7,432 nucleotides of DNA, from the NCBI GenBank assembly GCA_017383325.1, contig JAFNYG010000048.1:1-7432 (forward strand), read 5' to 3'. The notes beneath the pieces were generated by a model. It was not told where the DNA came from and did no database searches. It worked only from the letters and a program-made list of their open reading frames with translations. The position numbers and the translations under genes are program-made. Shown here piece by piece: positions 1 to 6,959 of the stretch (positions are counted from its first letter, which is position 1; each line of letters opens with the position of its first letter). The DNA comes from Alphaproteobacteria bacterium (GTDB taxonomy: Bacteria > Pseudomonadota > Alphaproteobacteria > Rs-D84).

Positions 1-1445
1 AAGAATTCTTCTAGTTCGGCAATCGAACCAAATACCATATATTCGCCGTCACGTTCCCAGATTGGTAATGGCATGCCCCAGAAACGGTTGCGCGATATCG
101 ACCATGGGCGCGCATTTTCAATCCATGAACGGAAACGTTCGCCGGCCGATGTCCAATTAACCAATGCATTATTTGCCAATAATTTATCCTTGACCTTTGG
201 CACATCAATATACCAAGAATCCGTTGCGCGATAAATCAACTTTTCCTTGGAACGGTCGCCAAATGGATATGAATGCTTGTACTGTTCTTTTTTAACCAGG
301 CGCCCATTTGTTTTCAGCCAATCTAAAATCGCAGGCGTTGCCGCAAAGATATTTTGCCCCGCAAAGTCCAAAACCGTTTCATCAAAGTTGCCATATGTAT
401 CGACATTTAATAAAACCGGGAATTTTGGGTCAATGTTTTTTGCCGCCCAAAAGTCGTCCGCACCATATGCCGGCGCGATATGAACGATACCTGTACCATC
501 GGAATCGGACACATAGTCCGCCGGTATTACCTGGAACAGCAAATCAGAACCGCCCGCATAATATGGGAACAGCGGAGTATAATGCATACCCACCAAATCA
601 GCACCAGTTATGCGACCAACTTCGGTTGCGTTGGCGAATTGTTTTTCGTATGCCTTTAATCTGCTTTCTGCGATTACATAGACCGCACCATCGGCGTCAC
701 GCATGCGCAGGTACGTCATGTTTGGATTTACCGCCAGCGCACTGTTTGCAGGCAGTGTCCATGGGGTTGTCGTCCATGCAATTACACGGTCGCCGTTTTC
801 CAATTCAAACCAAACCGTCACCGCATCATCAACAATTTCGCGATAATCCTGGGACGCTTCGGAATTTGACACAACCGTACCATTTACCCAGTCATATGGA
901 TTAACACTGTAATCTTTGTACAACAGCCCCCTGTCATACAGCGATTTTAATGTCCACAGCATGGATTCCATGTAATTTTTATCCATGGTTTTATAACCAT
1001 ATCCATCACCGATATCAACCCAGCGACCCATACGGGTAATAAAGTGATTCCATTCGTTGGTATATGTCATAACATCATTTCGGCACATGTCACAGAACGC
1101 GGAAATACCGTCATTGGCAACGATGTCTTTGGCCGCCCTGCCCTGCTTTTTTTCAACAGAATTTTCCGCCGGCAAACCATGGCAATCCCACCCCAGTTCA
1201 CGCGACACATGGCGACCATTCATCGTCTGGAAACGCGCAACCATATCTTTGACCACAGACACCCCCAGGTGCCCCCAGTGTGGCAAACCGTTCGCAAATG
1301 GGGGACCATCATAAAATGAAAATGGACGACCGGATTTAGTCTTGTCCAGCGATTTGTGAAACGTGTTTTCGGTTGCCCACTTAGACAACATTTCCTGTTC
1401 CAAGGCAGTAAAATCTGCACGTGGTTCTGTTTTTTTGTACGTCAT
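1..1445 (-). CDS. ileS: Isoleucyl-tRNA synthetase, N-terminal 481 residues (3' end beyond window)
   Basis: Class I aminoacyl-tRNA synthetase that charges tRNA-Ile in the cytoplasm. The frame is open from the ATG at 1445-1443 to the left edge, giving 481 codons of a protein that is normally about 950-1,050 aa. Visible landmarks are FYDGPPFANG followed by the HIGH-class ATP-binding motif as HWGH (residues 56-59), GWDCHGLP near residue 85, the editing-domain motif WTTTPWT near residue 225, GTGIVHIAPAYG with the following Asp pair near residue 320, and SWYIDV and NARPWSISRNRFWG further on. The KMSKS motif and anticodon-binding domain would lie outside the window. The PHWGH context and the NARPWSISRNRFWG stretch fit the eukaryal-like (type 2) IleS clade rather than the E. 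coli type. An AGGA Shine-Dalgarno at 1455-1452, six bases before the ATG, supports the start. The gene follows an unrelated minus-strand gene but is separated from it by a terminator, so it probably has its own promoter in 1446-1620. Confidence 0.96.
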   Translation of the reverse strand, partial: MTYKKTEPRADFTALEQEMLSKWATENTFHKSLDKTKSGRPFSFYDGPPFANGLPHWGHLGVSVVKDMVARFQTMNGRHVSRELGWDCHGLPAENSVEKKQGRAAKDIVANDGISAFCDMCRNDVMTYTNEWNHFITRMGRWVDIGDGYGYKTMDKNYMESMLWTLKSLYDRGLLYKDYSVNPYDWVNGTVVSNSEASQDYREIVDDAVTVWFELENGDRVIAWTTTPWTLPANSALAVNPNMTYLRMRDADGAVYVIAESRLKAYEKQFANATEVGRITGADLVGMHYTPLFPYYAGGSDLLFQVIPADYVSDSDGTGIVHIAPAYGADDFWAAKNIDPKFPVLLNVDTYGNFDETVLDFAGQNIFAATPAILDWLKTNGRLVKKEQYKHSYPFGDRSKEKLIYRATDSWYIDVPKVKDKLLANNALVNWTSAGERFRSWIENARPWSISRNRFWGMPLPIWERDGEYMVFGSIAELEEF

Positions 1446-1620
1446 GTTTTGTCCTGTTTTTTATATTAAAAATGGGCGCCCATGCGCCCCAGCCACCGCC
1501 AAAGCGCAGTGTCCATTATTTAATAATAATTATTGTTGTTTGTTTCATCGGGTTACAGATTACAATGCTTTTGTATAAAAAACAAGTATTTTATGTCCGC
1601 ACTTGCTTTTTACAGCAACA
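1446..1620. other. AT-rich spacer between ileS and its upstream neighbour
   Basis: Apart from the hairpin at 1468-1489, I see no gene here. An ileS promoter should lie in this stretch on the minus strand. Candidates such as TTGTTT with TGTAAT 15 bases downstream, around 1585-1558, are weak, and none stands out enough to be called. The segment 1516-1540 is low-complexity TAAT-type sequence. Confidence 0.5.
1468..1489 (-). promoter_or_regulatory. G/C hairpin plus short U-run in the ileS leader (attenuator or terminator candidate)
   Basis: Read on the minus strand, GGGCGC (1489-1484), loop ATGG, and GCGCCC (1479-1474) form a perfect 6-bp G/C stem, followed by A and five T residues (1472-1468). 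It ends about 23 bases before the ileS ATG. The same DNA contains the 12-bp perfect palindrome ATGGGCGCCCAT (1472-1483). The structure resembles an intrinsic terminator with a short U-tract, so it could attenuate ileS transcription or stop read-through. I see no T-box architecture, and the spacer is too short for one. The hairpin is visible; its role is inference. Confidence 0.35.
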
Positions 1621-1656
1621 CAATAAAAAAAACCGCATTTGCGGTCTTTGTTATTG
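1621..1656 (-). terminator. Intrinsic terminator of the exported-protein gene
   Basis: On the minus strand ACCGC (1645-1641), loop AAAT, and GCGGT (1636-1632) form a stem that runs into seven further T residues (1631-1625). AAAG upstream can pair with part of the T-run, and an outer CAATAA/TTATTG pair (1656-1651 with 1626-1621) includes the TAA stop codon of the gene. This is a textbook rho-independent terminator placed directly on the gene end. Its AAAGACCGC half-arm recurs in the lptB/merR terminator. Confidence 0.85.
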
Positions 1657-2460
1657 CATAAACTGGGTGGCAATTCCGCCCAATGACTGCAACGCGCCAG
1701 AACCACCAGAATTTGCGACACTGCTGACAGTTTGCAGAATTGTGCCTGTGTTGGTCTTTTGCCCCATAGAACTCATAGTATTAATTAAGAATTCGCCCCA
1801 TAACGCCTTCTTTTTCGCGTTTAGTTTTGCGTACGAGCAGCGCTCTATCTTGTCCATCAGGATACCCGCCATCTTTGCTTCTTGGGCAGAGTAATCGGAT
1901 GTATCAAAATCAATCAGATTGAATATGTCATATATATTTGATACATGCTTTTTATTCTTGTCGGAACAGCCACTGATAGAACCGTCGGTGCAATAATACG
2001 CACTGACCGCGATGGGATAGTTTTCCCAGACAGCGCCCACATCACCAGATCCGCCAAAATAATCATAACATAGCGCGTCGAGCTCATCAGTACCTTCGGC
2101 AAGACTGACACGTGCCTGATACCCCCCTGTTGGGGTTTTGCAACGTTTCATACCCAAGGCGGTTTGCACTTCATCAGCAGTACTGGCACCGGTTTTTGCC
2201 CATTCTTTCATTGTGTTGTTTACAAAACTAATCTCGGCCGAGGTGGGGATACATTCATCCGTCAATGCCTTTTGCTGTTGTGTTAACTGCTTAATCCCGC
2301 CAATCAGATTGACAACCGTTGGAAGCAAACTGGACCCTGCGTCCATGGCAGACGTCTGTTTTGTCGCGACCGGCGCCGCCTTTTTAATGGTAATCGCGCC
2401 CATGGCAGAACCATGTGCAAAAAGTGTACAGCCAACAAAAAACAGTAAAAGCTTATTCAT
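1651..2460 (-). CDS. Unrecognised exported protein, 269 aa, six cysteines after the signal peptide
   Basis: I do not recognise a family. The N-terminus has a lysine, a hydrophobic core (residues 4-15) and small residues A-H-G-S-A around 15-19, which reads as a Sec signal peptide cleaved near residue 19 or 22. FVGC at 8-11 is an imperfect lipobox, so a lipoprotein anchored at Cys11 is an alternative. The rest has no second membrane segment. It has six cysteines (70, 107, 131, 157, 165, 208), an even number compatible with disulfides in the periplasm or outside the cell. Residues 44-69 and 191-222 look helical, the centre is Tyr/Gly/Asp-rich, and the tail (235-269) is rich in Gly, Ser, Thr and Gln. 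The gene stands alone, with its own extended -10 promoter and a terminator on its stop codon. The Shine-Dalgarno is poor (AGAGAG touching the ATG), but no later start would keep the signal peptide. It diverges from lptC, which hints at nothing more than an envelope location. Confidence 0.85.
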   Translation of the reverse strand: MNKLLLFFVGCTLFAHGSAMGAITIKKAAPVATKQTSAMDAGSSLLPTVVNLIGGIKQLTQQQKALTDECIPTSAEISFVNNTMKEWAKTGASTADEVQTALGMKRCKTPTGGYQARVSLAEGTDELDALCYDYFGGSGDVGAVWENYPIAVSAYYCTDGSISGCSDKNKKHVSNIYDIFNLIDFDTSDYSAQEAKMAGILMDKIERCSYAKLNAKKKALWGEFLINTMSSMGQKTNTGTILQTVSSVANSGGSGALQSLGGIATQFMQ

Positions 2461-2474
2461 CTCTCTTGACAGCT

Positions 2475-2502
2475 ATTATAACACAAAAAAACGTGCCAAC
2501 AA
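2475..2502 (-). promoter_or_regulatory. Promoter of the exported-protein gene (extended -10)
   Basis: On the minus strand there is a perfect TATAAT (2480-2475) preceded by TGT, which makes an extended -10. A weak -35, TTGTTG (2502-2497), lies 16 bases upstream. The expected transcription start near 2468 leaves a leader of only about 7 bases before the ATG at 2460, so the mRNA would be almost leaderless. This agrees with the poor Shine-Dalgarno. Confidence 0.65.
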
Positions 2503-2511
2503 ATATAAAAA

Positions 2512-2540
2512 TTGCATTTTGCTTATTTACAGGCTAAACT
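2512..2540 (+). promoter_or_regulatory. Weak candidate promoter for lptC-lptB
   Basis: TTGCAT (2512-2517) and TAAACT (2535-2540) are separated by 17 bases. The -35 matches consensus at three of six positions and the -10 at four of six. Transcription would begin about at the GTG start codon (2547), implying a leaderless message. This is the best forward pair in the 86-bp divergent spacer, but it is not strong. Confidence 0.25.
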
Positions 2541-2546
2541 GACAGT

Positions 2547-3026
2547 GTGCACAAAGATAAACGTAATTTTATTATATTTACAAAACACAGACGATTAAAA
2601 CGCCTGTGGCAGTTCTTTTTCACAGGATGGGGACTGGTTATGGTTGCGGCGCTGGTGGCGGGATCGCTGTTTACAAAACAGATTTTATGGACGCCAATAT
2701 CTGCAATAAACATGACAGATATTGTCAGCAATCAATTCAAAATGTCTGGTGCGTCGTTTGTTGGCACAGATAAAAACGGGGAACCATTTAAACTGCGCGC
2801 GAAAACAGGATACCAAGAATATGACAACCCAAATATTATATTTCTGGACGGCGTTTCTGGATCGATAAATCGCACGACAGGTAATGCGAAAATAACAGAT
2901 AAAATAACCGCAAATCGTGGACAATATAATCGAAATAAAAAAACCATTACTTTGACTGGGAACGTACGCGTCGATTCCAGTAATGGCGATAAATTAAGAA
3001 CAAATGAATTGGTGATAAGACTATGA
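2547..3026 (+). CDS. lptC: LptC-like lipopolysaccharide export protein, C-terminally short (159 aa)
   Basis: LptC is a single-pass inner-membrane protein that receives lipopolysaccharide from the LptB2FG transporter and hands it to LptA in the periplasm. Here a basic cytoplasmic N-terminus (residues 1-20) precedes one membrane segment (about 24-42). It is followed by a periplasmic region with the OstA/LptC beta-strand pattern: MSGASFVGTDKNGEPFKLRA, then a strand reading NKKTITLTGNVRVDSSNGDK and LRTNELVIRL. The protein stops exactly after the LRT.EL strand. Family members are usually about 190-220 aa and continue for several more strands, so the C-terminal part is missing. The start is GTG at 2547: an in-frame stop lies at 2535 and no better start follows before the membrane segment. 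The nearest AGG is 13 bases upstream, too far for a good ribosome site. The stop overlaps the lptB start as ATGA. The family call is by pattern recognition. Confidence 0.8.
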   Translation: MHKDKRNFIIFTKHRRLKRLWQFFFTGWGLVMVAALVAGSLFTKQILWTPISAINMTDIVSNQFKMSGASFVGTDKNGEPFKLRAKTGYQEYDNPNIIFLDGVSGSINRTTGNAKITDKITANRGQYNRNKKTITLTGNVRVDSSNGDKLRTNELVIRL

Positions 3027-3751
3027 AACAATCTGTACTGCGTGTTGAACATCTATCAAAAACATATGGCAAGCGCATGGTTATCAAAGACGTGTCTTTG
3101 GTCGCGCGCCAGGGTGAATCTGTGGGACTGTTGGGGCCCAATGGCGCCGGCAAGACAACCGCATTTTATTGCATAACAGGACAGCTGGCGGCAACAGGTG
3201 GACAAATATTCTTGAACTCGCAGGATATCACGCATTTACCATTTTATCAGCGTGCGCGATTGCATATCGGATACCTGCCCCAGGAAAACAGCGTATTTCG
3301 TGGACTGACCGTTGAACAAAACATTATGGCAATTTTAGAGGTGGTTGAACCAGACAGAAAAAAGCGCAAGAAAAAACTGGATGCGCTGTTGGATGAATTT
3401 TCAATCACATCGTTACGACGCAGTCCGGCGACCGCACTGTCCGGTGGTGAACGGAGACGCGTGGAAATCGCACGCGCATTGGCAAACGACCCAAAATTTA
3501 TTCTGTTGGACGAACCGTTTGCGGGTATCGATCCAATCGCAGTAAATGAAATTCGCAGTTTGGTGTCACAGCTGAAAAATCGCGGATTGGGCGTGATTAT
3601 AACCGACCATAATGTTCGTGAAACACTGGGGATTACTGACCGCAGCTATGTTCTGCACGATGGTAAAATTCTGAAACATGGAACCACCCCCGAAATCGTT
3701 CAGGACGAAATGGTAAAAAAGGTTTATCTGGGCGAAGATTTTGTTATGTAA
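3023..3751 (+). CDS. lptB: Lipopolysaccharide export ABC transporter ATPase LptB
   Basis: Cytoplasmic ATPase that pairs with LptF and LptG to extract lipopolysaccharide from the inner membrane and push it along the Lpt bridge. All ATPase motifs are intact in the 242-aa product: Walker A GPNGAGKTT (38-46), Q-loop Gln87, signature LSGGERRRVEIARAL (139-153), Walker B FILLDEP (159-165) with Glu164 as catalytic base, D-loop near 168-171 and H-loop His196 in ITDHNVRET. The LSGGERRR.EIARAL signature, the TDHNVRETL stretch and the YLGEDF ending (235-240) distinguish LptB from other small ABC ATPases. Length is normal. The ATG overlaps the lptC stop by four bases, which suggests translational coupling; GGTGA at 3011-3015 could serve as ribosome site. 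The gene ends TAATAA, inside the arm of the downstream terminator. lptF and lptG are not in the window. Confidence 0.97.
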   Translation: MKQSVLRVEHLSKTYGKRMVIKDVSLVARQGESVGLLGPNGAGKTTAFYCITGQLAATGGQIFLNSQDITHLPFYQRARLHIGYLPQENSVFRGLTVEQNIMAILEVVEPDRKKRKKKLDALLDEFSITSLRRSPATALSGGERRRVEIARALANDPKFILLDEPFAGIDPIAVNEIRSLVSQLKNRGLGVIITDHNVRETLGITDRSYVLHDGKILKHGTTPEIVQDEMVKKVYLGEDFVM

Positions 3752-3781
3752 TAAAAGACCGCCAAATGGCGGTCTTTTATT
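3750..3781. terminator. Bidirectional terminator between lptB and merR
   Basis: A perfect 14-bp stem, 3750-3763 paired with 3768-3781, closes a 4-base loop (AAAT on the plus strand). It has A-rich and T-rich outer arms, so each strand shows a G/C stem followed by TCTTTTATT. It serves both convergent transcripts. The TAA of lptB (3749-3751) lies at one edge and the TAA of the minus-strand regulator (3779-3777) lies inside the opposite arm. Confidence 0.9.
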
Positions 3782-4157
3782 GCAATATTTGCTTGGCTGA
3801 TTCCAATAAACTGATTGCCAGGTCTAAATCGTCGTTGTTTGACGGGGCAGACGTGGCAACAAAGTTTGGCGCGCCAGCATCATCCATTGACACATCATCA
3901 ACACTGGTGGGCAAATTGCCATCGCGCAATAATTTTTTTACACCTGCAATCGTCATACCATGTTTGTACAACAGGTCACGAATAACGGTCAATTTTTGGA
4001 CCGTTTCTGTGCGATAGTAGCGGCGCCCACCCGCACCCGTGGTTGGACGAATGGCAGCAGGGAACTGTTTTTCCCAATAACGCAGGGTGTGCGCCGGCAC
4101 AGAAAGTCGCTTGGACACTTCGTTTATTGATGAAAAGTATTCATTTGTATTTTCCAT
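3777..4157 (-). CDS. MerR-family transcriptional regulator, 126 aa
   Basis: DNA-binding regulator with an N-terminal MerR winged helix-turn-helix. Helices span about residues 9-31 (INEVSKRLSVPAHTLRYWEK), the wing is GAGGRRYYR (41-49), and a second helical pair covers 51-78 (VQKLTVIRDLLYKHG, IAGVKKLLRDG). After residue 80 a low-complexity linker leads to a short terminal helix (109-126) instead of a metal- or drug-binding domain. I see no cysteines for metal sensing. The sequence closely resembles the small MerR protein that many alphaproteobacteria encode next to ihfA; its ligand and targets are not known to me. Here it is the second gene after gyrA with a 12-base gap, preceded by GGGGGA five bases before the ATG. 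It is therefore probably co-transcribed with gyrA and ends inside the shared terminator. Whether it controls the gyrA promoter is untested. Confidence 0.92.
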   Translation of the reverse strand: MENTNEYFSSINEVSKRLSVPAHTLRYWEKQFPAAIRPTTGAGGRRYYRTETVQKLTVIRDLLYKHGMTIAGVKKLLRDGNLPTSVDDVSMDDAGAPNFVATSAPSNNDDLDLAISLLESAKQILQ

Positions 4158-4169
4158 GCCGTCCCCCGA

Positions 4170-6899
4170 TTATTCAGACACAACCGCGTCGGTCGTTTCA
4201 GATTCTTCGTCAGATGCACCTTCGATTGAAATCGCGGACACCACCTTTTCTTTGTCTGCGGTGCGGAACAATGTTACGCCCGCGGTGCTGCGTCCTGCGA
4301 TACGAACATCCGCAACAGGTGTACGAATAATTTTACCGCCATCTGTCACCATGATAATATCATGATCGTCAGCAACCGGGAATGAACCAGCGACGGCTGT
4401 ATTCTTGCCCCCCAGTTTAATGTTGGCAAATCCGCCACCACCGCGATGTGTCAAACGATATTCATACGAACTGGTGCGTTTACCAAAGCCATTTTCAGAA
4501 ATGGTCAGGATAAATTCTTCGCGGGACGCCATTTCAGCCATCTTGGCATCATCCAAAACAATTGTTGTTTCTTCTTCGTCGGCGGACGCCTCTTCTTCGA
4601 TGCCGGTGGCGGCGCGACGCGCGGCACGTGACTGTTTAATATACGCCGCACGAACCGCCGAATCAGATTCACCACGATTCAACATTGCCATGCCGATAAT
4701 ACGATCATCCGCACCCAATGTAATACCACGAACACCGGTTGAATTGCGGCCGGCAAACACACGAATTTCTGGCACTGGGAATCGAATCGCACGTCCACGA
4801 TACGTCGCCAAGAATACATCTTGGGATTCGTTACATGGCAGAACGGAAATCAAACTGTCACCTTCGTCCAATTTCATCGCGATTTTACCGTTTGCACGGA
4901 TTGAATCAAAATCACTCATACGATTGCGACGAACAGTACCAGATGCAGTTGCAAACATCAGGAAATGTTCCACACCGGATTCCGCAACACGCGCAACGTC
5001 TTCTTCGGGAACCGGCAAAATCGCAGTAATCGTTTCGCCATTTTCCAATGGCAACAGATTGACCAGCGGACGTCCCTTGGCCGCAGCGGCCGCTTCGGGT
5101 AATTTGTATGTTTTCAATTTGTAACACATTCCACGCGAACTAAAGAACAGCAATGGTGTGTGCGTGTTTGCAACAAAGACCTGAACAACATAGTCATCAT
5201 CCTTGGTCGCCATTGCATTGCGTCCCTTGCCACCGCGTTTCTGGGCGCGATATGTGTCCAGCGCAACACGTTTGATATACCCGGTATTCGATACGGTTAT
5301 AACCATATCTTCGCGGGCAATCAGGTCTTCGATATCAATATCGATTTCTGCGTCTGAAATTTCTGTACGACGTGGGGACGCCCAATTGTCACGGACAGAC
5401 GCGGTTTCTTCGCGAATAATCTGGATAATGCGTTCGTGACTGCCCAGAATTTCCAGCAAGTCGCGAATCGTCGCCCCAAGATTGGTTAAATCGTTATGAA
5501 TTTTGTCGCGTTCCAGGCCCGTCAAACGATGCAATTGCAATTCCAGAATCGCACGTGCCTGATCTTCGGACATATAGAACATGCCGTCTTTGTATTCTGT
5601 GTTGGGGTCATCAATTAACTGAATATATGATTCAATATCAGATGCACGCCACCCACGTGAAACCAGCAATTCGCGGGCAACGTCTGGATTTGGACTGGTC
5701 TTAATCAATTCGATAACTTCGTCCAGGTTCCCAACCGCAACAGACAACCCTAATAATGTATGCGCACGATTGCGTGCCTTGTTCAAATCAAAAATAGTGC
5801 GACGACGGATAACTTCGGCACGGAAATCGATGAACGCATCCAGAACACCACGAACGTTGAACAACATTGGACGACCACGATTCAATGCCATCATGTTAAC
5901 TGGAAAACTGGTTTGCATTTCTGTGTATTGAAACAGATGATTTAATACAACGTCTGCAATCGCGTCGCGCTTTAATTCAATGACAATACGCAAACCTTCC
6001 TTGGACGATTCGTCGCGAATTTCGGAAATGCCTTCGATTCGTTTGTCTTTAATCAATTCGGCAATTTTGATAATCATCTGTGCCTTGTTAACCTGGTACG
6101 GGATTTCATCAACAATGATTGCCTGGTGATCACGAAAATCTTCGACGTGCGTTTTTGAACGAATGATGATTGAACCGCGACCTGTGGTGTGCGCCTTGTA
6201 CGCGCCGGCGCGCCCCATAATCATCGCACCCGTTGGAAAATCAGGTCCAGGGATAATTGAAAACAGCTCATCATCCGTCAAATCACGGTTATCCAATATC
6301 GCCAAAATACCGTTGCAAATTTCACCCAGGTTGTATGTTGGAACATTTGTCGCCATACCAACCGCAATACCTGAGCCACCATTTACCAAGAAATTTGGAA
6401 ACTTAGCTGGCAACACAACAGGTTCCTGTAACGAACCGTCAAAGTTCGGTTGCCAATCAACAGTATCTTTGTCCATGTCATCCATTAACGACGCGCCCAA
6501 TTTTGACAGGCGCGCCTCGGTATAACGCATGGCGGCCGCCTTGTCCCCGTCGCGCGAACCAAAGTTACCCTGGCCCTGGACCAACATTTCGCCCATGGAA
6601 AAATCTTGGCCCATACGAACCATGGCTTCGTAAATAGAACTGTCGCCGTGCGGGTGATATTTACCCATAACATCACCAACAATACGCGCAGATTTAACCG
6701 TCGGTTTGGTCGCAGGCGCAACATCGTTCATAACATACAGAATTCTGCGGTGCACAGGTTTGCACCCGTCACGAACATCGGGCAATGCACGATCAACAAT
6801 AACCGACATCGCATAGTCCAAAAAACTGGTTCGCATTTCATGCTCAAGCGATGATTGTGGGACACGTGTTTCAATTACTTCGTTAATGTTTTCTGACAT
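4170..6899 (-). CDS. gyrA: DNA gyrase subunit A
   Basis: Subunit A of the A2B2 type II topoisomerase that introduces negative supercoils; it carries the DNA-cleaving tyrosine and the DNA-wrapping domain. The 909-aa product shows the winged-helix segment with [12 protein letters not shown] (43-54) and [15 protein letters not shown] (82-96, the quinolone-contact helix). The catalytic tyrosine Tyr126 sits in [10 protein letters not shown]. The tower and coiled-coil region follows, then the GyrA box QKRGGKGR near residue 553. Beyond it is a beta-pinwheel with repeats such as [29 protein letters not shown] and [12 protein letters not shown], and an acidic tail. The GyrA box separates it from ParC. 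The ATG at 6899 is chosen over a 52-codon upstream extension, because AGGAAAGG lies 5 bases upstream and the extension would run through the promoter. Ser87 and Glu91 occupy the E. coli Ser83/Asp87 positions; both are ordinary wild-type states in GyrA proteins. A Glu-rich insert (around 780-800) interrupts the C-terminal domain. Confidence 0.98.
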   Translation of the reverse strand: MSENINEVIETRVPQSSLEHEMRTSFLDYAMSVIVDRALPDVRDGCKPVHRRILYVMNDVAPATKPTVKSARIVGDVMGKYHPHGDSSIYEAMVRMGQDFSMGEMLVQGQGNFGSRDGDKAAAMRYTEARLSKLGASLMDDMDKDTVDWQPNFDGSLQEPVVLPAKFPNFLVNGGSGIAVGMATNVPTYNLGEICNGILAILDNRDLTDDELFSIIPGPDFPTGAMIMGRAGAYKAHTTGRGSIIIRSKTHVEDFRDHQAIIVDEIPYQVNKAQMIIKIAELIKDKRIEGISEIRDESSKEGLRIVIELKRDAIADVVLNHLFQYTEMQTSFPVNMMALNRGRPMLFNVRGVLDAFIDFRAEVIRRRTIFDLNKARNRAHTLLGLSVAVGNLDEVIELIKTSPNPDVARELLVSRGWRASDIESYIQLIDDPNTEYKDGMFYMSEDQARAILELQLHRLTGLERDKIHNDLTNLGATIRDLLEILGSHERIIQIIREETASVRDNWASPRRTEISDAEIDIDIEDLIAREDMVITVSNTGYIKRVALDTYRAQKRGGKGRNAMATKDDDYVVQVFVANTHTPLLFFSSRGMCYKLKTYKLPEAAAAAKGRPLVNLLPLENGETITAILPVPEEDVARVAESGVEHFLMFATASGTVRRNRMSDFDSIRANGKIAMKLDEGDSLISVLPCNESQDVFLATYRGRAIRFPVPEIRVFAGRNSTGVRGITLGADDRIIGMAMLNRGESDSAVRAAYIKQSRAARRAATGIEEEASADEEETTIVLDDAKMAEMASREEFILTISENGFGKRTSSYEYRLTHRGGGGFANIKLGGKNTAVAGSFPVADDHDIIMVTDGGKIIRTPVADVRIAGRSTAGVTLFRTADKEKVVSAISIEGASDEESETTDAVVSE

Positions 6900-6904
6900 A
6901 CTTA

Positions 6905-6912
6905 CCTTTCCT
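6905..6912 (-). promoter_or_regulatory. Ribosome binding site of gyrA
   Basis: AGGAAAGG on the minus strand (6912-6905), five bases before the ATG at 6899-6897, fixes the start at MSENIN instead of the longer open frame. Its outer part overlaps one arm of the inverted repeat at 6911-6936. Confidence 0.8.
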
Positions 6913-6936
6913 ATGTTTATAACATATGAAACATAG
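6911..6936. repeat. Perfect inverted repeat overlapping the gyrA -10 element
   Basis: CTATGTTT (6911-6918) and AAACATAG (6929-6936) are perfect 8-bp inverted arms around a 10-bp spacer. One arm contains the gyrA -10 hexamer and the other touches the Shine-Dalgarno. On the minus strand TATGTT also occurs twice in direct orientation, nine bases apart. Geometry and position fit an operator for a dimeric repressor; in the RNA only part of it would be transcribed. Confidence 0.6.
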
Positions 6937-6959
6937 CAGAAACTTGGGCTTTTCGTCAA
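6930..6959 (-). promoter_or_regulatory. gyrA-merR promoter
   Basis: On the minus strand TTGACG (6959-6954, five of six consensus) and TATGTT (6935-6930, four of six) are spaced by 18 bases. TGC before the -10 supplies an extended -10. The predicted start near 6923 gives a leader of about 24 bases containing the ribosome site. A non-consensus -10 and long spacer are properties often seen in supercoiling-sensitive promoters. Confidence 0.7.

Noticed and set aside
308..904. Long plus-strand open frame (198 codons) inside ileS
   Set aside because: It lies antisense to a frame with all expected IleS motifs, has no ribosome site, and its Pro/His/Arg-rich translation is typical of an antisense shadow.
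1577..1613. AAAAA-CAAGT / ACTTG-TTTTT arms as a plus-strand terminator
   Set aside because: The G/C part is only a 5-bp stem with a 13-base loop, and no plus-strand gene ends upstream.
2466..2471. Perfect TTGACA on the plus strand as the lptC -35
   Set aside because: No acceptable -10 lies 15-19 bases downstream (the region is A-rich, then ACGTGCC), and it overlaps the minus-strand start region.
4158..4169. Frameshift or gyrA-merR fusion
   Set aside because: gyrA ends with a clear TAA after its acidic tail, and the regulator has its own ATG with GGGGGA upstream.
4405..5124. 239-codon plus-strand open frame opposite gyrA
   Set aside because: It is antisense to the clearly conserved GyrA C-terminal domain, and its Ser/Arg/Ala-rich composition with no motif marks it as a shadow.
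6600..6660. Quinolone-resistance changes in GyrA (Ser88 and Glu91 differ from E. coli Ala84/Asp87)
   Set aside because: [12 protein letters not shown] is the wild-type form in many bacterial GyrA proteins, and the key Ser83-equivalent (Ser87) is retained.
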